64,000 bases of DNA. It comes from Aquanectria penicillioides. Taxonomy: Eukaryota > Ascomycota > Sordariomycetes > Hypocreales > Nectriaceae. The DNA is taken from the NCBI GenBank assembly GCA_003415625.1, contig PYIU01000004.1, positions 3,720,001 to 3,784,000 of the forward strand, read 5' to 3'. The notes under the pieces were generated by a model. That model did not search any database, had not been told where the DNA came from, and saw nothing but the letters and a program-made list of their open reading frames with translations. Within the stretch, counting starts at the first letter, position 1. Every line of letters begins with the position of its first letter. The position numbers were made by a program, and so were the translations under genes. Of the stretch, positions 12,663-22,300 are shown piece by piece.

Positions 12663-13657
12663 AATTCAGGCTCCCCGTGGTGGAATATTTCCACGACTCT
12701 ATCATGTCTTCGTGTTCGCACAGCTTGAGGGCCCGAGAAGATTCCTTCCGCAAACTTACTGCTGCGCTCCGTGTAACACCATGTACTCATATCATTTGAT
12801 GACGATTTGACAAGATGGGGGATGAGCAAGGATGAAAAATCTTGGTGGTTCCTTCGTCATGAGCATTTGGGAATCAAGATGTACGCCGATGACTAACCAC
12901 CAAACGACAAAAAAAAAAGAATATTGCCAAGGTGACGAGGCGATACAGAATTCGAATTATCAGGACTAGACGTCTTCTCCTTTGTACTTAGCTGGGCATA
13001 TCGTGACATTTTGTCGTGCGCTTTCTATTGTATGATGCGCAAATCTCACCTAATCGAAAATGCCTTTGATTTTCAAGATTGCAAACCTTTGAGTGACGTC
13101 ACAAAGCTGAGAGAAACTCTCATCACAAGTTCGTCATGACACCCAAAAGCTCATTGCCGCCACGAAATTTCGAGAAAGTCATGAGCTAATAGACATTCCT
13201 GTATCATTTCTATTAATACTACAAATATTAACAGCGTTCATATGTTGGTGACGGCTGCAAATCTAGTACCTGTATGTATAATCCAATCGTGACGCTCAAC
13301 GATGAAAAAAGAACCTGGGATTCCCCCTTCCCAAAGCAAAACCTAATCCAGCCGTGATGCGCCAGTGGTCATGCGCACCGCCCAAAAACGCCTATGTAAA
13401 CAACCGAAATGCCCAAATCCATCCATCCTATTCCCAATCTAGCACATGATTCGTGCGATGAGCGTTGAAACACGCTCTTCTTCTTCCTGCGATTCCCATA
13501 GCAAAGAGGCTGAATCCAAGTTATCATGAGCCCGAAGACCTTGCCTGCAATGTTGAAACCTCCTCTTGTGAAAAGATATATATACAAAATATAATACAAG
13601 GCATCGCAATTTCGAGGTGCCTGCGAATGCAGTCTTAAACGAATGCGTACCCATCAG
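12663..13657. other. intergenic between convergent Pmt2 and Sec2 genes
   Basis: AT-rich 3' flanks of two convergent genes. An A10 run near 12910 and several A/T-rich stretches are present; no gene is seen. Confidence 0.5.
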
Positions 13658-15676
13658 TTATTCTTTAGAAGGAATGGTAAGAGACAAGCGCTTGGCTTCT
13701 TCGGAACCAGTTATGCTCCTCACATCCAGAGACTGAATAGAGCTGCGAACGCTCCCAGCTCCATCGGTCTGGTTCGGAGGAGTGTGGGGTTCCTTGATTG
13801 GTCCCTTCTTGGTCCTGTCCGTTAATCTGTCGAGGTCCACTGGAGAGGTTTCCCTTGAGATAGAAGTGGTCTTATTGAGTGAGGGAGGGCGAGGAACGCC
13901 ACGGCCCTCCTCACTATTGCGGGGACTCTTTTCCATATCCGCCGCGAGCATCACTTGAGTAGCTGGGATAACCCCCCCACCGATGCGAGCCCAGAACATT
14001 TGGTCTCGTAACTTCACACTCTCTTCCCATGCAGCCTTTTCGTGGTCCTCATCATCGGCCCTCCAGTGCCCATCCTTGACCATACGCAAAAATCCCAAAA
14101 AGTCGCAAGTGGTTCGAACACGTGTGAGGCAATATTTGCAAAGGGGATGTCGTTGGGCAGAATCGGCCTCGCTAGTTCGGAATCGATGATTTCGCAGGTA
14201 CTTGGTATCGGAACGAGATTCGCCGCAGAGCGAGCATGGGTAATACTGAGGCTTTGTCATGCCGAGAAACGAGGAGGTGGAACGGGCTGGCACCGGTTCA
14301 ACGACTAAAGATCCATCTGTCATGGAGGTAAGAACAGTTCGGCGAGCCAGCCAAGACAAGCCTGGGGCCAGGTCAAGCCTTAAAGTAGGTTCAATATCCT
14401 CGGCCAAAACACGTTTATAGAATTTTGTATCCTTGAGGTTAGGCAAAGGAGCAACTGATGCTGCCGAGTTGGCGCTAAAAGTCGAAGCAGGCGTGTCCGG
14501 TGATTGAGGGGCACTGCTACTAGTTGCAGCCGATGTATTGAGTGAGGTCGTTGAGGCATTTGAGGGATGGGCACTCGATGTTGATCCTCCCAATCCAAGT
14601 GACGTCAAGGCGCCGAGGGCACCCATAGAACCCGAGGAAACACGACTGCTAGCTCGGTTACGGGAGGTGCGGGCGAGGTTCGTGAAGTCATCATAAGCCG
14701 ATATATCATTACGGACGATGGTCTGGATTAGGTGAGGATAGGTTGTAGGGGGGGATGGCTCGACAGAAGCCACCAAAGGTGACGGCTCTGGCTCTTCGGT
14801 GGAGAGGCGGCGATCATCTCCTGTGTCCATCTTGTTCAGGCCCGGAGATGAGGGGGCAGTAGGGTTGGTCTGGTCGTCTTGTTCGGCAACAATGTGTTCC
14901 ATCACATGTTTCAACTCGAAAAGCTGTTCCTGTTGAGACTTAAGAAGGCTTTCGGAGTCTGCAAGCTGGGCCTTGAGCTGATCGTTTTTGCGTTGCAGGG
15001 CCTCGTGGTCAGCCTTGGCTTCTTCTTTTGCCTTGATAACCATTTTGTTGGCCTCTTCAAAGAGGGCGGCCGTCAGATTCTCCAACTCTTGTTCAATTTT
15101 CTTCTTGGCCTTTTCAGTGTCGAGGCGCTTCTGGCGTTCCTCGGATATCTTGGCCAGCATGGCCCTTTTTTCCGCTTCCACAGTTTGTTTTCGTATCCAA
15201 ATGTCTCCAGCGAGCATGTCACGCTGAGAGGCATTCTGGGCTTCAAGAGTGCGGATGCGTTCGCGGGCCTTTTCGAGATCAAGACGCGCGGTGGAGAGAG
15301 AATCGTCGAGTAGGGTCTGGTGGTTAATTGCGTTGATGAGTTTGGTGCTAAGCGTGGCAACCTCATCGTTAAGATCAGGGTGACGACTGGGACTCGAGCT
15401 ACCGGCGTCTTGGGCAGGACTGATAGCCCGGCTACGAGGGTCGGGCAAGGTGCTCATCTCATCGCCAATGCTAGGGGATGTAGCACCGGCTGCTGCCAGG
15501 TTGGTAGAAGATGAAGACTTTGTCGGAGTGTAGGCCGATGTTATGGAAGCGGTCCGAGGGGTGTGTGAAGGTGGGATGGATGCTATTGACGAGAGAGATC
15601 GAAAATGGCCGAGAGACCGACGTGACGATTTTGGGGATGCGCCGGCAATAGGTTGTGTCCAGCCGGTGGCGGACAT
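13658..15676 (-). CDS. sec2: Sec2-type Rab guanine-nucleotide exchange factor
   Basis: A single-exon frame of 672 residues. Residues 1-100 are Ser/Thr-rich and disordered. A long coiled coil runs from about 103 to 265 and contains LTAALFEEANKMV (201-213), the hallmark of the Sec2/Rabin GEF domain. Sec2 activates the Rab Sec4 (fungal SrgA/Sec4) on post-Golgi vesicles moving to the hyphal tip. After a Ser-rich linker comes a compact second module near 420-560 with a Cys cluster: YPCSLCGE, then HPLCKYCLTRVRTTC. It resembles a zinc-binding site, and hydrophobic residues follow (FLGFLRMVKDGHW). The tail is low complexity. The ATG begins MSATGWTQP and is the only plausible start. The family call is firm; the Cys module's role is unknown to me. 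Confidence 0.85.
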   Translation of the reverse strand: MSATGWTQPIAGASPKSSRRSLGHFRSLSSIASIPPSHTPRTASITSAYTPTKSSSSTNLAAAGATSPSIGDEMSTLPDPRSRAISPAQDAGSSSPSRHPDLNDEVATLSTKLINAINHQTLLDDSLSTARLDLEKARERIRTLEAQNASQRDMLAGDIWIRKQTVEAEKRAMLAKISEERQKRLDTEKAKKKIEQELENLTAALFEEANKMVIKAKEEAKADHEALQRKNDQLKAQLADSESLLKSQQEQLFELKHVMEHIVAEQDDQTNPTAPSSPGLNKMDTGDDRRLSTEEPEPSPLVASVEPSPPTTYPHLIQTIVRNDISAYDDFTNLARTSRNRASSRVSSGSMGALGALTSLGLGGSTSSAHPSNASTTSLNTSAATSSSAPQSPDTPASTFSANSAASVAPLPNLKDTKFYKRVLAEDIEPTLRLDLAPGLSWLARRTVLTSMTDGSLVVEPVPARSTSSFLGMTKPQYYPCSLCGESRSDTKYLRNHRFRTSEADSAQRHPLCKYCLTRVRTTCDFLGFLRMVKDGHWRADDEDHEKAAWEESVKLRDQMFWARIGGGVIPATQVMLAADMEKSPRNSEEGRGVPRPPSLNKTTSISRETSPVDLDRLTDRTKKGPIKEPHTPPNQTDGAGSVRSSIQSLDVRSITGSEEAKRLSLTIPSKE

Positions 15677-17401
15677 TGCAATGAAGCTATTATAAGCAAT
15701 AAGGTATGTGTTAGTGAGTGCAATTTAGTGAAGAATGTAAGAAGTTGGTGGTGTCCTAGATTAGGAATTCGAGACAGAAGGAAGAACGAAGAGGGAAACA
15801 TACGAGTCCATCGAAGCGGGTGCGTGGTGTGTGTGTGTCAGTCGTAAATGTCGTGTGCTCTTGACCCGAAGAGCGTGACGTGACGTGATGCAGTTCAATT
15901 TTGCGGCCAGGGCACAGGAAAAGGCAAAAAGTCGGAATGGCGAGAGGGCGAGATAAGAGGGGGGACGGGGGCGATGAAATGGGGAAATGGGTTAGAGGAG
16001 AGATTGAAGTGGATGGATGGGATGGGATGGGATACAAGTGCGGATGCTCCGGGGGGACGGCGCAAGTGACGACGGGTGATGAGTGACGAGTCGAAGTCGA
16101 CCGACCAAGCCAAGCCAAGAGAGGAGGCGAGAGAGGCCGGACCTAGGCCAAATCCAGACCCGACCAGCAAAACCGAGAGCAAGAGGGAGCGGCTACTGCG
16201 TGATGGACGGATGACCCACGGACTTGATTGAGTGTGGGTGGAGGGCAGACCGGGGGTTTAAGAGAGAGCGGAGAAGGGCTGTGGCTGGGTAGATACTTGC
16301 ACGAGGCCTCTTGTTCGTGTCGCTACCGAGGCGACGGGCGGACCAGCTATGGTCCAGAGGGGAGTGAAAACTGGAAAGAAAACGGATTTGCTTGAGTATC
16401 GATGGTACGAAAGGCTGAGGCAGTCAAGGGATTTGGGGGTGGAAATGCAAAGGATAAAAAGACGTTGAAAAGGATAAAAAAAATTGGTGGCAGCTTCGAG
16501 ACGCATTTGGAGGAGAACGGGAGGGAAAAAGAAAAGCGAAGGAAATGTTGGTCGGCGAACCCTGCCAACGATCCTGCTGTGCTGCGCTCAACTGCGTTGT
16601 GCCTGCGCCGGTGCCTGAGCCTATGCCGCCTCGACATATACCTGAGAGGTGTTCCTCCTTCCTTGCCCATTGATGGATCTGAATCGGCATCCAACGCCGT
16701 CACCTCACCTGCAGAATGAGCAGCGGGGATTGAGATGTGTTGGGTTTACGATTCATGGGGCTGATACTTGCGTTGATGTACGGAGTACCATGGGTCGTAT
16801 CCTATCGTATCGAGGCAACAGAATGAGACTCGACTCGCCAGCCGCCCTTAGCTGCAAGTCCAGCACCGCACACATGCCTAGTTGACGATACGAGCCGCCC
16901 AAGATGCCAGGGTCCCAGAGTCCCAGAGGTCCTTGAGAGAGAAAGCACGGAGTACCCCCAAAGAGATCCTCGAATGCGCTGAAGCGCCCCCTCGGGAAAA
17001 CGGTTGCCAACCAAACGGCAGCAAACGGGCACAGGCAAAGTGGCAAAGGGGTCAAGGCCCAACCGATTCGTCGAGACCCCCGGCCCAGCCACGAGTTGCT
17101 TTGCTGACGCCACCCCATCATGGCCCCGGCGCTTACCAGCCGTTCCATGCCCCTTTTAGGATGGCCTCGCAGTCGACGGGTCACCACAACTCGCCGTCGC
17201 TACAATTGGATTTGCGTTCGGGTACTCTAGCTCCGGGTACCGCCATCGCTCGCGATCTCACATGGACTGCAGCGACACGAATCAATCCTCGAGGACATGC
17301 ATATCCGTGCATAGCACATGTACATACAGCAGCGACTAGAGATGGGCACATGGGTCGGAAACTGACTAGGGGCGGGGGCAGCCCAGCCAGCCAGGCGACA
17401 A

Positions 17402-17439
17402 GCTCCAGTCCCAGTCCCAGCTCCAGCTCCAGCTCCAGC
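17402..17439. repeat. CAGTCC/CAGCTC hexanucleotide microsatellite
   Basis: About six tandem hexamers alternating CAGTCC and CAGCTC types. Confidence 0.8.
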
Positions 17440-17879
17440 ACAAAAACACACACAAGGGCAAGTACGGTGCGTTAGCAAACGCCTAGGGGCTAGGTGATCA
17501 CTAGAACGCCTACGCCTTACAGAGACATTGAGTCCAGAGCTCGTTGGGACCAAAGCCTCGAGCACGGGGCAGCCGCTGGTTGGCGACCATGGCTGGCCTC
17601 AGCGCAGCAGGGGTAAACGACAGATTTGCCCCTCGACCAGACTTGACCAAACTCGACTGGGCTTTTGAACACCTGCAGAGTAGCAGTGTGTCGCAAAGCC
17701 TTCTCTCAAACCTGAGACTATTGCCTACGCCTCGAACTTCAGGGCATGGGGCTTCGGGCTCGGGCCACCTTGGGACTTCGGCAAAGACAAGATCGACAGA
17801 CCAATGGTTTGTTCTAGGCTACGCGTGAGTCGTGAATCAAGGATGCTGGTGTGGTTGACGAGTATATGCATGCGAAAGG

Positions 17880-17907
17880 TTTTTTTTTTTTTTTTGGAGG
17901 GGGGGGG
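17880..17907. repeat. homopolymer junction poly-T / poly-G
   Basis: Sixteen T are followed directly by a G-rich run (GGAGG then G). Such tracts are prone to length error, so the local length is uncertain. Confidence 0.8.
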
Positions 17908-18438
17908 CTCCTAGTTCATCATCTCCTCCATCTCATTCATTGGGACTCTACACTGTTGGAATCCCTTCATCTCAGCTGTTCGCGATGAGTTCTACGTTCG
18001 AAATAAATTACTCAGAACAAAAATGAGATGACATGGCAAGGGCACGCGCATCCCTCATCCATGAGCATGTCGAGCGTCGTATCCGGGCTGCATCCCCCAA
18101 CACTTCCCTTCAATTTTCTCACTCGCTCAGGGAGGTGTACGGTACACTGGCGTGCACGATACCTACTGCACATGGATTGCACACCCTTTCGGAATGGCCA
18201 GATGAGATTACGGTGATGATGACAGGTACGGCCTGCGGATAACGGATAATTAACAGGGTCTGCCCGAAAAGCACAGTCGTTTTCATTAGCCATTTGCAAA
18301 CCCACTTCAGCCAATTTCAGCCCCCCGCCCGATGGAGAGTCAGACGGGTGCCTCTGACAGGACAAGACGAAGGAGCCACGTGCCACCAAAGACGGGGCGG
18401 GAATTGCCCACCTATAGGGTAGGCGCATGACATTACTG

Positions 18439-18514
18439 AAAGTATAGAACCTAAAGTACCACTTGTTTCGACAAGGGGGTACCTCCAGTTTTTGCTGAGG
18501 TGCTATGGTTCAAT
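18439..18514 (+). repeat. dispersed 76-bp repeat, copy 1
   Basis: This segment matches the reverse complement of 49460-49535 with four mismatches in 76 positions by eye. It contains an imperfect inverted repeat: GTACCACTTG, a short loop, then CAAGGGGGTAC. The flanks of the two copies are unrelated. It looks like a fragment or end of a mobile or MITE-like element. Confidence 0.75.
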
Positions 18515-19341
18515 AGACATGAGAGAGGATTGGGTAAGATGGCTTGACAATCTTTCAAACTCAATGGTTCTATCTAGCTAGGTTCAGTTTCACAATGAAG
18601 GTGAGGGACTCGGCAACTAGGCAAAATGGATCATGTTGCCGGCCGGTCGGCCCGGGCCTGTCAATTCTTGTGTGTTTTGATGATCTCATGGTAGTCAATC
18701 GAGTCATGCCTCAATCGCGCAAGGTCCTATGACCGGCGTGCTTTTTTTTCATGCTATGAATTGATCAAGCGCTACGCTGAAAACGCGAGAGGCGAAACTC
18801 TATTGTACTTGATGCCCGAAGAATACCGAGCATTTTACTTCCCAACGTCCCTCTCCCAGCAACGTGGCAGACAAGTTCGGGTACCTGGCGCTAGAGGCCT
18901 GACTTGCACAGGTAACTGTCATGTCCTCATCTAGTTTAGATGATGGCGAACAACTATCGAGACAAAATATTTTCCCCTGCGATTCACAAGGCTACCCCAA
19001 TACAAGGTGGGAACTGCACGTGCTGCGCCTCTATCGACCTTCGCGTGCTTGAACATGGCTTCTCTCGCAAGTTGAAATCATACAATTATCACATCCGTCC
19101 ACTCCTAGCCCTCCGAGGGTATGAATCATGGCCCCAATGCCATGTGGAAACCAACCATTAAAATCCAAACAGATGATGTATCCAAGAACTTCTGCTTCTC
19201 ACGCCCCCCCCCTAATCGGTAAATAGAAAAAAAAAGAAGAAAAAAAGGAATAAAAATAAAGAACCATGAAAGATAGATTACATCAGACGTTTCTGGTTGC
19301 CCATCCTCCCAAGTTTAGAATGTACCCAAACGCGACACACT

Positions 19342-22300
19342 CTACTCGTTCAGATACTCCGGCATCCCGTAAGGATTCCACTCTTGCCCGGGATAACTCG
19401 TAGCACTCATCTGAGGGGGTGGCTCACCATCAGAATCTGCGTCGGGGTCATAGTGGATCTTCTCCTCTTGGGATGCTAGTCGCATCTTTCGGGTGTGAGC
19501 TTCGGTCGTATCCTCTAGTTCCGCAGGGTTCCCGCGATTCCGTGTGAAGCTCCGAATAAGGGCACCATTGCCTCTCTCTTGAGACGTCTCATCCTCTTGA
19601 CTGCTCCCTGTCATATTTGCGTCTACCGCACGCGTTGTTTGGGAAATGATATCCTCAGTACTGGCGTTTGCATGATTCTTGACAACACTGACATCCAGGC
19701 TTGGCTCGTCGCTCACAGCTGAGGTCGAGTATGTATGCGAATTAGATGGGCTGATCTTACCATCCATCCCAGCAGGAGGACTAAGAGAGATTGGCCGGGA
19801 GCCATCTTCAACAATGTCGCGTTTCCCATCATCCACAGCAAGGTCTTCATCCACCGGCGGCGTCTGGACAATGGTGCTGTAACCTGGCGACGTAGTGGCG
19901 TTGATAGGTCCTTGAGACTTAATTAAACCATTGGGCTGCGACTGAGACTGAAAGGGACGCTGAGGATGGGGCAGAGGCTTTGGTTTGATTGCCCTCTGCT
20001 CACTCGAATGTATCCTGCCATTCCTGGCGTTCATGGAGCTCATGTCGACGCCTGCGCTTACGTTGCCTTGTTCATTATGATAACCATCCTTTATCGTCGT
20101 CGGCCTCTGTGAGAGTTGCTGCAAAGAAGTATCGATAGAACCTCCCCTCGGATCTTGAGGGGTGAGCTGCTCCTCAGTATATGGCCGAAGTCCAGGGTCG
20201 TTACTGAGGCGACTATCGCTTCGAGGGGAAGTTGGTTGAGATAATGGTGTTTGAGGTTGAACATAAGGTTGTCCTGGAAGAACAGATGGCCCACTCATAG
20301 GCGGAGGACGTCGTGGCTGAGGGTAGATTTGTTGTGACGAATGTTGGACTTGCTGTGGAGTCGGGTGCTGGGGTTGGTGCTGTGGGAGGAGGCGGGGGTT
20401 CAAGTTTCTGCCGATCCTGTATTGAGCCGGGACAACCATTCCCTCGCCATGAACAGCTGCATATCCACGTGGGATGGGAACTTGATCATACTGAGGCTCG
20501 GTGAATTTTGCTGTGGGTTGTGGTGGTAGTGATTTTGACTGGACTGCACTATGGAAGCCCTGAGGAGGGCCTTGGCGAGGATTCATGAGTGGTTGACTCA
20601 AAGGCGTAGTCTGTCCCTGTACTTGTCCAAGTGACGCCGACAAACGCTGCTCTTGGCCAAGGTTAGATTCATTGATGGGAATGACTGTTGTCCCATAGGA
20701 GGACCGATGGGTGGGGATGCTTGCTGTCCCATAGGAGGGCCACCGAGCTGGGCTGACTGTCGACGGACGTAGCTGTGGGGATGAGGAGACTGCGCTGTGA
20801 GCTGCTGTGATTGCTGCTTAGGGGGACTAGGTTGCCCGAGGTGAGCCTGTTGATTTGGAGATGTTGGTGGTGTTGATGAGAGTTGTTGCGCCGAGGGAAG
20901 TTGTCGTTCAGCCAGGGTTTTCCCAGTCGAAACCTGAAGGCTCAGGTGCGTTTCCCCTTGGGCCACCTGCTGTGCCGAAGACATTTGCTGTGTAGGAGGC
21001 GCTTGGTGCCCAGGGGCTGCTTCTCCCTGAGCAATCTGTTGTACAAGAGGCCGCTGTCCAGAAACCACCTGCTGTGAGGAGACAGCCTGCCCCTGAGAAA
21101 GTTGATGGCCACGAGGAATTGTATGTCCAGCAGGAAGCTGTTGACCGGGGCGCATTTGGACCGGAGAAATTCGTTCTCCAGGAGCAATCTGCTGTCCGGG
21201 GGGGATTTGCCTTTGAATCATTTGTCCTGGGGGAAGTTGTTGGCCAGGTCGCAACTGACCCAGAGGAGTCTGTACCGGAGATGGCTGTTGTCCAATGCGG
21301 ACTTGTCCTGGAAGCAGTTGTTGCCCTGGATGAAGCTGTTGCCCAGAACGTGCCTGTTGTTGAATGTATGGACTTCCCTGATGCGCGACGGCTTGTGATG
21401 GGACCCCTTGAGGAGGCTGGATAAATCCCTGCGCAACTGCTTGCCCTTGGGAAGGCATCTTGGAGCTTCGTTTGAAAGCGCCAAGCAGCTTGCTAGTCTT
21501 CTTTTCTCCACTCTCGGACTTCCCTTGCTCCTGAGGCAGTTTAGGATTGGTTTGGCCCGACATTCGATTCCTTAGCCCTTGCCACTTAGACACCGGACTA
21601 TCCTGTCGTGTAGGTACATTAACTATATTTTGAATAGGTCTATGAGATGCTAAGTTGTCATTCAGCGGAGTTGGAGGTCCAAGTGGGCTCTGTAAATGGG
21701 TTGATGGCCGTGACACAGGAACTGACATTTGCGAGGATGGGCTTGGCAATGTGTGAATGCTAGGGGGTGCACGAAGCCCAATACTTTGTTGCTCGGGAAT
21801 ATTCGGAAAGCCTCCTTGTTGAGGACTGAACTGCTGTTGCTGTGGTCGGAATGGGGACGACGTGGGGAGCTGCTGCTGCTGCTGCTGCTGGAATGGAGAT
21901 GAAGGAGGTTGCTGCTGTTTTTGAGATGCTGCTATACGTGGCACAAAACCTTGGGTTTGCATAGGTGGCGTATTCGATGCTATAGATAGTGATGGTGTGC
22001 CGGGCTGAGATCCTCGTGGATTGAAAGTTGCAGCAGCCGAGGTCAGAAGTGGGCTCTGGCCCAAGTTCGAGGATGCTATGGATGGGGGACCCGTCCTAGA
22101 CATCTGAGAGACTGGCGACTGAGGTAGCTCGTCCTTGGTATGGCTCTCTGCTCGTGCATGAACAGGTCCAGCATCGGATGTGAACGACATGTTAGGCGAA
22201 CCCATACCAGGTTTCTGAACTTCCGGAACATCAACACCTCTATGAATAGCTGTATCTAGAGATTGCTTTGAAGTGTGGCGAGACACATTTGAAAGCGGAA

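Larger units (their letters stand above)
15677..19341. other. 3.6-kb gene-poor interval
   Basis: Upstream region of Sec2 and downstream flank of the large minus-strand gene. One GC-rich frame (about 16885-17475, + strand) is open for 197 codons. It lacks an ATG at its head and has shifting composition ending in a Ser repeat, so I do not call it a gene. Microsatellites and one copy of a dispersed repeat are listed separately. Confidence 0.5.

Noticed and set aside
16882..17475. 197-codon open frame on the + strand
   Set aside because: It lacks an ATG at its head, lies in GC-rich intergenic DNA, has no domain-like pattern and ends in a Ser microsatellite. Chance openness is the simpler explanation.
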